The notes under the pieces: generated by a model
The model's database searches: none
Seen by the model: the letters and a program-made list of their open reading frames with translations, nothing else
Told to the model about the DNA's origin: nothing
Translations under genes and position numbers: made by a program
Shown here: in pieces, positions 51,923 to 61,150 of the stretch
Numbering within the stretch: position 1 is the first letter of the stretch
How the letters are laid out: each line of letters begins with the position of its first letter
Assembly: GCA_036278935.1 (NCBI GenBank)
Contig: DASUKA010000025.1
Span: forward strand, 73,738-137,737
Length of the DNA: 64,000 nucleotides
From: DASSNR01 sp036278935
GTDB taxonomy: Bacteria; Gemmatimonadota; Gemmatimonadetes; Gemmatimonadales; Gemmatimonadaceae
Reading direction: 5' to 3'

Positions 51923-52813
51923 CTACGACGCCGTGCGATGGACCGCGATGCTTCCCAGCAGCGAGCGGGCATCGATGGTGAGGCGGTGCGGAGCGCTGTT
52001 CCAGTTGTCGCTTTCCTCCGCCCCGCTGCGCTTGGTAAAGCGCATCCCGCCATGGTCAAAATCGGAGAGCACTCTGGTCATCTGGATGCGCACGCCGACA
52101 TCGCTCGGCACATGGAAGGTGACGTCACCGAGTGCCGACGTCAGATCGACCTGCAGGTTGCGCGTCCAGGCGCCACTACAGTCGAGGTCCACGTCCGCGG
52201 CGCCGCTGTGAATCTCCAGGCGGTCAGCGTTGGCGTTGCCCAGGCCGGCGATGTGGATGCTCGCGGCGCCCCCGGCGATCTCGATGCTGCGCAGGTGCCG
52301 GGGGTTGGGTGTCCCAAAGGCGAGCTGCAGGTCGCTGGCGCCGCCGTGCAGCTCCAGGTGATCCAGCCAGAGATCTGCGAGGTTGATGCGCGCCTCGGTG
52401 GCGCCGAGATCGAGGGTGAGGTCCAGCGGAATGCCGCGCGCCACTCCGAGCGCCATGCTATTGGGATCGCTGCGCGCATGGCGATTCCGGGACTCGCCGA
52501 CCGCCCGCGCGACGGAACGGCCGCGATCTTCTCGGCTGCGCAGTCGGAGCGAGAGAGCATCGCTGGCGGGGTCGAAGCGCCGCTCCGGCACCGACCGGTC
52601 GGCATCGTAGTGCAGGTGGACGTGATAGAGGATGCGCGGCGACGCCGCCGCGAGCGCGAAGTGGCCCGCGCCGTACTCCACATGTACGTGCAGGACGCTG
52701 TCGGCCGCGTGCCGTTGCCGCGCCACATCGATGGTCTGCGGCTGTTGCGCGGCGGCCGAGGCGGCCCAGCACATTGCCGCCACCGCCATGCCCGCGAGCG
52801 ACCAGCGCTTCAT
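51923..52813 (-). CDS. Exported DUF4097/LiaF-like beta-helix protein
   Basis: A 296-residue protein with signal peptide MKRWSLAGMAVAAMCWAASAAAQ. Repeated turns of the form IDLxLxxGAxxxxLxLxxLxLxxLxLxxGAxDLxL are visible (LDLTLDLGATEARINLADLW, LELHGGASDLQLAFG, LEIHSGAADVDLDCSG). This resembles DUF4097/LiaF C-terminal adhesin-like repeats, associated with envelope-stress operons. It overlaps the upstream gene by ATGA and is the last gene of a sigma-factor operon. Confidence 0.72.
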   Translation of the reverse strand: MKRWSLAGMAVAAMCWAASAAAQQPQTIDVARQRHAADSVLHVHVEYGAGHFALAAASPRILYHVHLHYDADRSVPERRFDPASDALSLRLRSREDRGRSVARAVGESRNRHARSDPNSMALGVARGIPLDLTLDLGATEARINLADLWLDHLELHGGASDLQLAFGTPNPRHLRSIEIAGGAASIHIAGLGNANADRLEIHSGAADVDLDCSGAWTRNLQVDLTSALGDVTFHVPSDVGVRIQMTRVLSDFDHGGMRFTKRSGAEESDNWNSAPHRLTIDARSLLGSIAVHRTAS

Positions 52814-53925
52814 GGCTCGATGCGCGAGGCCGGCGTCCGCGGCCGCGCCGCCGCGATGCCAGTCACCGGCGTGGGAGTCTCCCAGCTGTACTCCTCGTCC
52901 AGAGCCCCGTGGTCGAGCGCGTACAGATGCGGCGGGGCACGCGTGCCGCCGCGCGAGAGCAACGCGGCGCCAAATCCTACGGTCACCGCCACCCAGGTGA
53001 CCGCGGCCGCCACCAGCCGCAGCACGGCACCGACGATCCCGGCCCACGTGAACAGCGCCCCCACCAGCCAGAACGCCAGGAAGATCGAGAGCCCGAGCAG
53101 CAGGAGCAGGCCCGCGGGGGCGCGCCGCCGCATGGTCCCTCCGCTGCGATACTCCAACACCGACTCCCCGCTCACATAGGCCATCGCAATGAAGCCGAGC
53201 GCGAGCAGCCCGGCGGCCGCCAGCAGGAAGGCGATGATGGCGAACGGGATCAGGATGATCCCGATCACCGTGATGGCGAGCGCCGCGAGCGAAAGCACGA
53301 GAGCGGGGAGGAGCGCCAGCTCTCCAGCGAATCCCACCAGGAAGGCGCGCGAAAAATCCGTGCGGATGCGCTCCGCCACGGTCTCCAGATTGGTGCGGGT
53401 GAGCAGGAGCGTGAGGAGGCCGACGACGGACAGTACCACGAACCAGCCGATGGCGAGCGAGAGCGAGCGGCCCGTCGTGGCTGCCCGTGACGCGGACGTG
53501 CCGGCGACCGGGGCGGCATGCGTGAAGCCGCTCAGGGAGCGCATCTCCCCGCTCACCTCACCACCCTCGTCGCGTACCTGCCCTCCCACCGCCACGGCGT
53601 CCCCCCCGACGTGCGAGCCCGCGTGGAGCACCACGTCGCCGCCGATCGCCACCGCGTTGCCGTCGATGGCGCCATCGACCGTAAGCGTGCCGTGCACGGC
53701 CACGATGCTCCCGGCCACATGGTCTGCCGAGCCGACTGTCTGGCTGCCGGAGCGGAGCGCCTGGGGCGCCACGCGCACCCCGTTGGGGTCCTGCCGGAGG
53801 GAATCCAGCCAGGCGCTCAGGGAGTCCGCGGGTGCGGCGTGGGCTCCTTGCGACCAGGCCGGCACGGGCGCCGCTGAGACCGCGAGTGTGACCAGGGTCG
53901 CGATCCGGAGGAAACGCTCATGCAT
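52810..53925 (-). CDS. Bactofilin-like domain membrane protein
   Basis: A 371-residue protein: signal peptide (VTLAVSAAPVPAWSQ), a short bactofilin/polymer-forming stretch with repeating GxxxVxGxVxVxG turns (VAGSIVAVHGTLTVDGAIDG, NAVAIGGDVVLHAGSHVGGD), then 4-5 membrane helices and a short tail. The first part may form a small beta-helix facing the periplasm. It lies between the anti-sigma factor and the LiaF-like gene, so it is probably a target of the same sigma factor. Confidence 0.75.
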   Translation of the reverse strand: MHERFLRIATLVTLAVSAAPVPAWSQGAHAAPADSLSAWLDSLRQDPNGVRVAPQALRSGSQTVGSADHVAGSIVAVHGTLTVDGAIDGNAVAIGGDVVLHAGSHVGGDAVAVGGQVRDEGGEVSGEMRSLSGFTHAAPVAGTSASRAATTGRSLSLAIGWFVVLSVVGLLTLLLTRTNLETVAERIRTDFSRAFLVGFAGELALLPALVLSLAALAITVIGIILIPFAIIAFLLAAAGLLALGFIAMAYVSGESVLEYRSGGTMRRRAPAGLLLLLGLSIFLAFWLVGALFTWAGIVGAVLRLVAAAVTWVAVTVGFGAALLSRGGTRAPPHLYALDHGALDEEYSWETPTPVTGIAAARPRTPASRIEP

Positions 53926-53928
53926 AAA

Positions 53929-54510
53929 TCAGCGCCGTCGCGCGCCCGCGGTGAGCGCGCGCAACGCACGCGCGGCCACCGCGGCGGACAGGAGGAGCGC
54001 CAGCAGTGCCACGCTCAGCCCGACCACGCCGTTCGTGCGCAGCATCTGCGTGGCCGGAGCCCCGAAGATGGTCGTGACCGCGCTCGACAGGAGGGCAAGC
54101 GCGTCCGAGCGTACGCGGCCGACGACCAGGTTGGCCGCGAAGATCACGGCATCCAGCCGCGTGGCGATCCAGAGCGTGGCCACGGTGAGCAGCACCGCGA
54201 TGACCGATGCCCCGGAGAACGCCACCACCCGCGCCGCCCGCGAGCGCGGCACCCGGGCGCGCACGGTGTCGGCAAGCGCGACGTGCCAGGGCACGAAAAC
54301 GCGCACCTGCGCCATGACCCGCGAGGCGAACAGCGGCGACGGCTCGATGTGCGGCAACTGCTCGATGGTGTGCACCACCATGAGCGCGTCGTCCAGCTCC
54401 GCGCGGCACGCCGCGCAGCGCCGCACGTGCGCCTTCAGCGGCGCGGTGCCAAAGCCGACCTCGCCATCGAGGAGCTGGTCGATCTCGTCGGGAAGTAGGT
54501 GCCTATCCAC
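53929..54510 (-). CDS. Anti-sigma factor (zinc-finger HC2 type)
   Basis: A 193-residue protein. The N-terminal zf-HC2/ZAS motif is LKAHVRRCAACRAEL (HxxxCxxC, near 27-35), which binds the sigma factor. Two or three membrane helices follow (VAFSGASVIAVLLTVATLWI and VVGLSVALLALLLSAAVAAR). GGAGG precedes the GTG start. It lies 42 bases after its probable partner sigma gene. Confidence 0.85.
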   Translation of the reverse strand: MDRHLLPDEIDQLLDGEVGFGTAPLKAHVRRCAACRAELDDALMVVHTIEQLPHIEPSPLFASRVMAQVRVFVPWHVALADTVRARVPRSRAARVVAFSGASVIAVLLTVATLWIATRLDAVIFAANLVVGRVRSDALALLSSAVTTIFGAPATQMLRTNGVVGLSVALLALLLSAAVAARALRALTAGARRR

Positions 54511-54552
54511 GGTTCCTCCACCTGCTCGTACGAGGGGGGGTGATCGCGAGTT

Positions 54553-55155
54553 TCATGATTCGGTCTTGAGGTGCGAGAGGGCATCGCGCAATTCATGCCT
54601 GGCGCGATGGATGTAGGTCTTGACGGTGCCGAGGGGGAGGTCAAGGGTGGCCGCGATCTCCTCGTACGACCGCCCCTCCACGTGCCGCAGCAGGATGCAC
54701 GAGCGATACTCGGGGCGGAGCTTCGCGATTGCCTGCTCGATGGCGGACCCCAGCTCGCGCGCCTCGAGCTCCTCCAGCGGCGTTTCGCCACGCGTTTCCA
54801 CGTCGAACGAAGTAGCTTCGACCTCCGCCGCCGTGGCCGCGTGCGGCGATCCGTCCATGCTCACCGTGTTCAGCTGGCGCTTGCGCAGGTGATCGATCGT
54901 GAGGTTGTTGGCGATCTTGAACAGCCAGCTGGACAGTTTGAACTCTGGCCGGTAGCGGTCGATGTGATTGAGCACCTTGATGAACGTCTCCTGCGACAGG
55001 TCCTCCGCCACCTCTCGATCGCGTACCATGCGGTAGATCAATGAGAAGATCGGCCGCTCGTACCGGCGTACCAGCTCCTGAAACGCCGCCTCGCGCCCGT
55101 TCTTGGCGAGCGCGGCGACATCGGCATCTGGGAGGGTGGTGAGGTCGAGCGGCAT
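54553..55155 (-). CDS. ECF-type RNA polymerase sigma factor
   Basis: A 200-residue sigma factor. Region 2 shows FQELVRRYERPIFSLIYRMV and DLSQETFIKVLNHI, with KLSSWLFKIANNLTIDHLRK in 2.3-2.4. Region 4 is LRPEYRSCILLRHVEGRSYE and EIAATLDLPLGTVKTYIHRA. The spacer between regions is somewhat long (about 45 residues). It heads an operon with an anti-sigma factor and two envelope proteins, a typical cell-surface stress module. Confidence 0.92.
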   Translation of the reverse strand: MPLDLTTLPDADVAALAKNGREAAFQELVRRYERPIFSLIYRMVRDREVAEDLSQETFIKVLNHIDRYRPEFKLSSWLFKIANNLTIDHLRKRQLNTVSMDGSPHAATAAEVEATSFDVETRGETPLEELEARELGSAIEQAIAKLRPEYRSCILLRHVEGRSYEEIAATLDLPLGTVKTYIHRARHELRDALSHLKTES

Positions 55156-55194
55156 TGGGGCAAACTACAGGGTCCGCGGAGGCGGGTGTAGTGT

Positions 55195-55236
55195 AGTGGG
55201 TTGTGGGTTATGGGTTATGAGTCGTGGGCTATGAGT
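55195..55236. repeat. Single-arm repeat (GGGTTGTGGGTTATG type)
   Basis: GTGGGTTGTGGGTTATGGG and TTATGAGTCGTGGGCTATGAG follow each other between the divergent sigma-factor and ubiE genes. The words match those at 24915, 30396 and 43548, but there is no obvious inverted partner here. Confidence 0.5.
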
Positions 55237-55294
55237 GGCGGGGGCCAGCTCGCGCGGGTTGCGTCCCCTCAGTGCCCCGCTCAACTTTGAGCCA

Positions 55295-56110
55295 ATGTCT
55301 GCTCTGGATGTCGACCGACGAACGGCGCTGGCCGCGGCGGGCGGGGGCGCGGAGAAGCGCCAGTACGTGCGCCGGATCTTCTCGGAGATCGCTCCCCGCT
55401 ACGACCTGCTCAATCATCTCCTGAGCCTCAACATCGACAAACGGTGGCGCGCCCGGGCGATCGCGATGTTGGGATGGCGGCGCGTCCCGGACGGCACCTA
55501 TGTCGACCTGTGCGCGGGCACGCTCGATGTCGCGCTCTCGCTGGCCGGCTCGCCCGGCTTCCGCGGCACCGTGATCGGTGCGGACTTCGCCGAGCCGATG
55601 CTGCGGGCCGGGCAGCGGAAGGTGCAGGGCCGCACCGTGCGGCCGGTGATGGCGGACGCGCTCCAGCTCCCGCTGGCGGATGGCGCCGCGGCAGGTATCA
55701 TCGTCGCCTTCGGGGCCCGCAATCTGGCGGACTTGGACGCCGGATTGCGCGAGGCGCATCGCGTGCTCGCTCCCGGCGGCCGCCTGGTGATTCTGGAATT
55801 CTCCACGCCGCGCCTGGGCCTGGTGCGCACACTCTACCACCTCTACTTCCACAGCATATTGCCACGCATCGGGGCATGGGTGAGCGGGCATCGCACGGCA
55901 TACCGCTACCTGCCGGAGTCGGTCAGCGCCTTCCCCTCCGCGCCGGCGCTCGCGCTCCGGCTGCAGGCGGCGGAGTTCATCAACGTCGCGTGGCGCGCGC
56001 TCACCTTCGGCATTGCGGCCATTCACGTGGGTGAGCGGGGGCCGAACACCGCCGGCGATGGACACGAAGCTTCAGATCGCATGCACGCCGTCGCTCCCGC
56101 AGGCTCGTGA
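55295..56110 (+). CDS. ubiE: Demethylmenaquinone/ubiquinone C-methyltransferase
   Basis: A 271-residue methyltransferase for the final ring methylation of menaquinone. RIFSEIAPRYDLLNHLLSLN, RWRARAI, YVDLCAGTLDVALSLAG and GARNLADLDAGLREAHRVL are family signatures. In the usual motif DxxxGTGD, ASP and glycine remain but CAGTLD varies. It starts at 55295, first gene of a tightly overlapping operon (GTGA to ubiD). Its genes together point to menaquinone rather than ubiquinone, by context. Confidence 0.9.
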   Translation: MSALDVDRRTALAAAGGGAEKRQYVRRIFSEIAPRYDLLNHLLSLNIDKRWRARAIAMLGWRRVPDGTYVDLCAGTLDVALSLAGSPGFRGTVIGADFAEPMLRAGQRKVQGRTVRPVMADALQLPLADGAAAGIIVAFGARNLADLDAGLREAHRVLAPGGRLVILEFSTPRLGLVRTLYHLYFHSILPRIGAWVSGHRTAYRYLPESVSAFPSAPALALRLQAAEFINVAWRALTFGIAAIHVGERGPNTAGDGHEASDRMHAVAPAGS

Positions 56111-57636
56111 GCCTCGATTCGCTGTCGGCCTTCGTCGATCACCTGGCGGCAGCCGGTGAGCTCACCCGTATCACGCACCCGGTGTCGGTGAACCTGGAGT
56201 TGTGCGAGATCGCCGATCGGGTGATGAAGAGCCCCGGGGGCGGGCCGGCGCTGCTCTTCGAACACGTGACGCTCTTCGATGGCACACGCTCGGCGTATCC
56301 CGTCGCGATCAACCTGTTCGGATCGATGCGGCGAATGGCCATGGCGCTCGGCGTGGACGATCTGGACGCCATCGGAGCACGCATCTCGGATCTCATGCAG
56401 CCCAGCGTGCCGAGCGGTCTGATCGCCAAGCTGTCGCTCCTGCCCAAGCTGCTCGAGGTGGCCCACTTTCCGCCGCGGGTGCGGTCCGGGCACGGGAGCG
56501 CGCAGCAGGTCGTCTGGCGCGGCGATGAGGTGGACCTCCGCAAGCTGCCCATCATCAAGTGCTGGCCGGAAGATGGCGGCCCCTACATCACGCTGCCCAT
56601 GGTCATCTCCAAAGACCCGGCCCGAGGCACCCGCAACGTGGGGATGTACCGGGCGCAGATGCTCGGGCCACGCACGCTCGCCATGCATTGGCAACGGCAC
56701 AAGGTGGGTGCGGCGCACTGGCGCGTCATGGCCGAGCAAGGCGCCACGATGCCGGTCTGCATTGCGATCGGCGCGGATCCGGCGTCCATCTACTCGGCGT
56801 CCGCGCCGCTGCCGCCCACGGTCGACGAGTTTCTTTTTGCGGGGTTCCTGCGGAAGCAGCCGGTGCGCCTGGTGAAGGCGTTGACCTGTGACCTGGAGGT
56901 GCCGGCCGACGCAGAGTTCGTGATCGAGGGATATATCGATCCGCGCGAGCCGCTCGTCATGGAGGGACCGTTTGGCGACCACACCGGATTCTATTCGCTG
57001 GCCGATCAGTATCCGCAGATGCACGTGGCGGCCGTGACCATGCGGGAGCACCCCATTTACGCCACGACGATCGTCGGGCGGCCGCCCATGGAGGACTACT
57101 ATCTGGGCCACGCGACAGAACGCATCTTCCTCCCCCTACTCAAGCTCACGGTTCCGGAAATCGTGGATTACCACATGCCGGCCGAAGGCATCTTTCACAA
57201 CCTGGTGTTCGTCTCGATCGACAAGCAGTACCCGGGGCAGGCGTACAAGGTGATGAACGCGCTGTGGGGACAGGGGCTCATGTCGCTCGCCAAGGTGCTC
57301 GTGGTCGTGGACAAGGAGGTCAACGTGCGTGACACGCACGAGGCCCTGTGGGTCGCGCTCAATCACATTGACCCCGAACGCGATACGCGGTTCACGATGG
57401 GGCCGGTGGACGTGCTCGATCACTCGAGCCGAGCCTTCACCTACGGGTCCAAGATGGGCATTGATGCGACGCGCAAGTGGCCGGAGGAGGGATTCACACG
57501 CGAATGGCCCAGACGCATCGAGATGGATGACGCCACGAAGCGGCGCGTGGAAGATATGTGGAGTGCGCTCGGGATTTCCGCAGATGGCCGCGCGACGGCG
57601 ACGCCCGCGCGCCACGCGGTGGACGCGGCCGAATGA
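56107..57636 (+). CDS. ubiD: UbiD-family prenylated-FMN decarboxylase
   Basis: A 509-residue decarboxylase needing prenylated FMN from Ubi[37 protein letters not shown] and the catalytic region [20 protein letters not shown] followed by GDHTGFYS are typical, including the E-R-E residues of the active site. It probably removes the carboxylate in the late futalosine-route menaquinone pathway (MqnL role). It is coupled to its neighbours at both ends. Confidence 0.9.
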   Translation: MSLDSLSAFVDHLAAAGELTRITHPVSVNLELCEIADRVMKSPGGGPALLFEHVTLFDGTRSAYPVAINLFGSMRRMAMALGVDDLDAIGARISDLMQPSVPSGLIAKLSLLPKLLEVAHFPPRVRSGHGSAQQVVWRGDEVDLRKLPIIKCWPEDGGPYITLPMVISKDPARGTRNVGMYRAQMLGPRTLAMHWQRHKVGAAHWRVMAEQGATMPVCIAIGADPASIYSASAPLPPTVDEFLFAGFLRKQPVRLVKALTCDLEVPADAEFVIEGYIDPREPLVMEGPFGDHTGFYSLADQYPQMHVAAVTMREHPIYATTIVGRPPMEDYYLGHATERIFLPLLKLTVPEIVDYHMPAEGIFHNLVFVSIDKQYPGQAYKVMNALWGQGLMSLAKVLVVVDKEVNVRDTHEALWVALNHIDPERDTRFTMGPVDVLDHSSRAFTYGSKMGIDATRKWPEEGFTREWPRRIEMDDATKRRVEDMWSALGISADGRATATPARHAVDAAE

Positions 57637-59060
57637 TTCCTGCCGCGTTGTCCCTACTCGGCGTGTGGGAGAACGTGCCGTATCCTCCGCAGCGGCTATA
57701 CGGCACACTCGCTGTCCTGCTGATTGCCGTCGTACTCGCGGTCTGGATCGTCCGGATGCGCGTGGCGAACCGCCTCATCGCGGAGATCGCCAGCACGCTG
57801 GGATGGTTTCTGCTGGTGATCGGGGCCATCGTCTATACGGTGGCGTTCCGTGGGCTCCGGCCGTGGGAGTTACTGGTGGCGTGGGTGCTCTCCGTGCCGG
57901 TGATCCTCTGGTTCGTGGCCCGGCTGAACGCCATCATGCGGCGGCCCCTCGACGAGCTGGAGCTGCTCGGGCGCTCGATTGGCGAGCACGACTGGTCGAC
58001 GTTGCTGCGCGAGGGTGGATCGGAGGAGGAGCAGCGCGTGCGGGGCGCTCTGCGGGATGTCGCGGCGCTCATCGAGGAGACACAGAGCACGGCGGGGGCC
58101 GTCCTGGCCGCATCCACGCGGGTGAATACCATCGGCGGCTCGGCGGCCGACAGCGCGGAGCGCGTCGCGGATACACTGCGGCAGCTTGCTCGCGGGTCAG
58201 ACGAGCATCTGCATACCTCCGAGCGCATCCGGGAGGCGGCGCAACGGCTGACCACCGGTGCGTCGGCGGTCGACGCCGCGGCGCGCGAGACGCTCGCCAT
58301 CTCGGGCGCGGTGGGCAATCGTGCCCAGGACGGGGTCCGCCACGCAGAAGCGGCAACGCGAGGCGTGACGCGCATTGCGTCGCTCGCGCGCGACAGCGTG
58401 GAACGGGTCACGGCGTTGCGGCAGGCATCGGCCACGATCGGTGAGGTCACGCACGCCATCAGCGAGATCTCCGCGCGCACGAATCTGCTGGCGGTGAACG
58501 CCGCCATCGAAGCGGCACGCGCTGGCGAGCACGGGCGTGGCTTCGCCGTCGTGGCGAGCGAGGTACGCACGCTCTCGCAGCGGAGCGCGGAGTCGCTCAA
58601 GCGCATCGAGGAACAACTGCGCGAGATCGCATCGCGCAGCGACGAGGCGGCCGAGCGGCTGCAGCAGATGGAGCGCTCGGTGGGGGAGGGTGAGCAGGTG
58701 ATGCGGGAGGCCATGCTGGTGTTCAAGGGAATCGAGGTGGATGCCAGGCACACGTTGGATCTCGCGCAGACCGTCGTGGATGCATCGCGGCAGCAGGCGG
58801 TGCTGGTGGACGACGTGGCCAATGCATCGGAGCAGGTGGCGCGAGTGGCATCGGAGACCGCCGCCTCGACAGCGGAGGCTTCGCGCGCCACCGAGCAGCA
58901 GCGCATGCTGACGGAGCAACTCCGGGAGACGGGCGCGGCGCTGGGCGGCGCGGCGCAAACGCTGGATGCCGTGGTTGAGCGTTTCGGCCGGCAGGCGTCG
59001 GCTCCGGCGGGGCCCGCCGGCCGGCCTGCCGATCCGCGTGCGCGCGTGGTAGCGCGATGA
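57633..59060 (+). CDS. Membrane methyl-accepting chemotaxis-like protein
   Basis: A 475-residue protein with about three membrane helices in the first 100 residues and no sizeable periplasmic domain. It then has a long coiled coil with the signalling tip [20 protein letters not shown] followed by [20 protein letters not shown], as in all MCPs. There is no HAMP match that I can be sure of. It overlaps ubiD and ubiA by ATGA at both ends, so it is made with the quinone enzymes. It may sense redox or membrane energy state; no che genes are near. Confidence 0.85.
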   Translation: MIPAALSLLGVWENVPYPPQRLYGTLAVLLIAVVLAVWIVRMRVANRLIAEIASTLGWFLLVIGAIVYTVAFRGLRPWELLVAWVLSVPVILWFVARLNAIMRRPLDELELLGRSIGEHDWSTLLREGGSEEEQRVRGALRDVAALIEETQSTAGAVLAASTRVNTIGGSAADSAERVADTLRQLARGSDEHLHTSERIREAAQRLTTGASAVDAAARETLAISGAVGNRAQDGVRHAEAATRGVTRIASLARDSVERVTALRQASATIGEVTHAISEISARTNLLAVNAAIEAARAGEHGRGFAVVASEVRTLSQRSAESLKRIEEQLREIASRSDEAAERLQQMERSVGEGEQVMREAMLVFKGIEVDARHTLDLAQTVVDASRQQAVLVDDVANASEQVARVASETAASTAEASRATEQQRMLTEQLRETGAALGGAAQTLDAVVERFGRQASAPAGPAGRPADPRARVVAR

Positions 59061-60061
59061 AGCGGTCTCGCGCGGGGGCAGCGGCGAGGCGCGGGGATGC
59101 GAGGAGTGATCCCGTGATGAGCGCCGCCCCGGCGGATCGCGTGGCGCAGGAACCGGAGGCGAGCGAGCTACGAGAAGGGCAGACGTTCGCGGGCGGCTCG
59201 ACGTTCGTGCGCTACGCGAATCTGGTGAAGCTGCCGCACACGCTGTTCGCGCTGCCGTTCGCGCTGGTTGGGGTGACGATCGCCAGTTATGTCACACGCG
59301 TAACCACGCGTGAAGTGATCTTGGTCGCCGCGGCCTTTGCCGCCGCGCGGTTCGCCGCCATGGGGTTCAACCGGATTGTCGACCGCCGTCTCGATGCACT
59401 GAACCCGCGCACAGCCAGACGTGAGATTCCCAGTGGACGCATTGGCGCCGCCGAGGCCGGCCTGGCGGTCGCTATCGCATCGCTGGTGTTCGTGGTGGCC
59501 GCATGGCAGCTCAATCCCCTCTGCCTGGCACTTTCACCTGTCGCGCTGGCCTGGATCTTCTGGTACAGCTACACCAAGCGGTTCACGCGATGGGCGCACC
59601 TCGTGCTGGGCGTCGGCTTGGGCATCGCGCCCGTGGGCGGATACCTCGCGGTCGCGGGAACGTGGAGCTCGCCATGGTGGGTGCTCGTCATGCTGGCGGC
59701 GGCAGTGATGGGATGGGTGGGCGGCTTCGATATCTTCTATGCCCTGCAGGACGTCGACTTCGACCGCGAACATAGGCTGTACTCGCTGCCCGCGATGCTC
59801 GGCGAGCGGCGAGCGATCGCCATTGCGCGGCTGCTCCACGCCATGACCGTCGTGGCACTCGCCATGGTGGGAGCCGGCATCGGCGCGGGGGCGCTCTACT
59901 GGCTCGGTGTGGTGGCTGTCGCCGGGCTCCTGCTCTACGAGCACTCGCTGGTGCGTGGGGACGACCTTTCCCGGCTTGACGCCGCGTTCTTCACCATGAA
60001 TGGGATCATCAGCGTCACCTTCTTCGGCTTCGTCCTGGCCGGGCGGCTGATCGGCGGATGA
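59057..60061 (+). CDS. ubiA: UbiA-family prenyltransferase (MqnP-like)
   Basis: A 334-residue polytopic enzyme that attaches the isoprenoid tail. [20 protein letters not shown] is the first aspartate-rich motif (NxxxDxxxD), and [19 protein letters not shown] the second. An extra 40-residue hydrophilic N-terminus precedes the first helix; ATG 59117 is an alternative start. With UbiD, UbiX and UbiE it forms a complete late menaquinone set. Confidence 0.9.
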   Translation: MKRSRAGAAARRGDARSDPVMSAAPADRVAQEPEASELREGQTFAGGSTFVRYANLVKLPHTLFALPFALVGVTIASYVTRVTTREVILVAAAFAAARFAAMGFNRIVDRRLDALNPRTARREIPSGRIGAAEAGLAVAIASLVFVVAAWQLNPLCLALSPVALAWIFWYSYTKRFTRWAHLVLGVGLGIAPVGGYLAVAGTWSSPWWVLVMLAAAVMGWVGGFDIFYALQDVDFDREHRLYSLPAMLGERRAIAIARLLHAMTVVALAMVGAGIGAGALYWLGVVAVAGLLLYEHSLVRGDDLSRLDAAFFTMNGIISVTFFGFVLAGRLIGG

Positions 60062-60678
60062 GCGCGGGCGCTGCCCCGCTGGTCCTGGCGATCACCGGTG
60101 CGTCCGGCGCGCCGTACGCCGTGCGACTCCTCGATCGCCTGCTCGAGGCCGAGCGCGATGTGTGGCTGGTTGTCTCGTCGCACGGATGGCGGCTGTTGCG
60201 CATGGAGGCGGGCATTGCGGACGCGGACGCCCTGCGCGCGGCGCTCGGCTGCACGCGGTGGGACGCGCGCGTGGCGCTCTTCGACAATGCGGATCGCGGA
60301 GCGGCGCCCGCATCGGGCTCGGCGCGGAGCAGCGGAATGGTGATCTGCCCGTGCTCCATGGGGACGATGGCGGCCGTGAGCAGCGGGACATCGCGCTCCC
60401 TGGTAGAGCGCGCTGCGGATGTCACACTCAAGGAACGGCGCCCGCTCATCCTGGTGCCACGGGAGACGCCCCTGAGCATCATCCATCTCGAGAACATGCT
60501 CCGGGTGGCGCGTGCCGGCGCCGTCGTACTGCCGGCCGCGCCTGGGTTCTACCATGGCGCCCGATCCGTGGCGGAGATGGTGGATTTCGTCGTTGCGCGG
60601 ATTCTCGATCATCTGGGGGTGGAGCATGCGCTCGTGACGCGGTGGAGCGGGGGATCAGACGACGGCGATGACTGCTGA
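60058..60678 (+). CDS. ubiX: Flavin prenyltransferase UbiX
   Basis: A 206-residue enzyme that makes prenylated FMN for UbiD. LAITGASGAPYAVRLLDRLL is the FMN-binding start, followed by CPCSMGTMAAVSSGTSRSLV, RRPLILVPRETPLSIIHLEN and MLRVARAGAVVLPAAPGFYH, all diagnostic. The C-terminus overlaps the phosphoesterase by 11 bases. Being in the same operon as ubiD strengthens both calls. Confidence 0.93.
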   Translation: MSAGAAPLVLAITGASGAPYAVRLLDRLLEAERDVWLVVSSHGWRLLRMEAGIADADALRAALGCTRWDARVALFDNADRGAAPASGSARSSGMVICPCSMGTMAAVSSGTSRSLVERAADVTLKERRPLILVPRETPLSIIHLENMLRVARAGAVVLPAAPGFYHGARSVAEMVDFVVARILDHLGVEHALVTRWSGGSDDGDDC

Positions 60679-61150
60679 GCACGAGCGCCACATCATCGGT
60701 CTCATCTCGGATACGCACGGCCTGCTGCGGCCCGAGGTCCACACTGCGCTGGCCGGGGTGGAGATCATCCTGCACGCCGGGGACGTGGGCGGCGATGATG
60801 TGCTCGACGAGCTCGCTCTGATTGCGCCCGTCGAGGCGGTGTTCGGGAACACCGATGTACCCGGTAACCCGCGGCTCGCGCAGGCGATCATCCGCGAAGT
60901 GGGCGGTATCACGATTCATGTGAGCCACGGCCACGAGCTCCCGCGCCCTACGCCGGAGGCGTTGCTCCAACTGTATGTGGGCGACGTGCTGGTGTACGGC
61001 CACACGCACCATGCGCTCATCACGCGCGCGGAGAGCCGGCTGGTCGTCAATCCTGGAGCGGGCGGTCCGCGCCGCTTTGACGTCACGCCGAGCGTGGCCC
61101 GGCTGACGATTCAGGATGGCGTGGCTGACGCCGAAATCGTGCCGCTGTAG
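60668..61150 (+). CDS. YfcE/MJ0936-type metallophosphoesterase
   Basis: A 160-residue small phosphodiesterase. LISDTHGLLRPEV, LHAGDVGG, VFGNTDVPGN, VSHGHELP and YGHTHHALI give all metal ligands. It is the last gene of the quinone operon and overlaps ubiX by 11 bases and the convergent nuclease gene by 40. A link to quinone metabolism is not known. Confidence 0.9.
   Translation: MTAEHERHIIGLISDTHGLLRPEVHTALAGVEIILHAGDVGGDDVLDELALIAPVEAVFGNTDVPGNPRLAQAIIREVGGITIHVSHGHELPRPTPEALLQLYVGDVLVYGHTHHALITRAESRLVVNPGAGGPRRFDVTPSVARLTIQDGVADAEIVPL

Noticed and set aside
57833..58906. 357-residue minus-strand frame opposite the chemoreceptor
   Set aside because: A serine/alanine/arginine-rich shadow caused by the regular coiled-coil codons.
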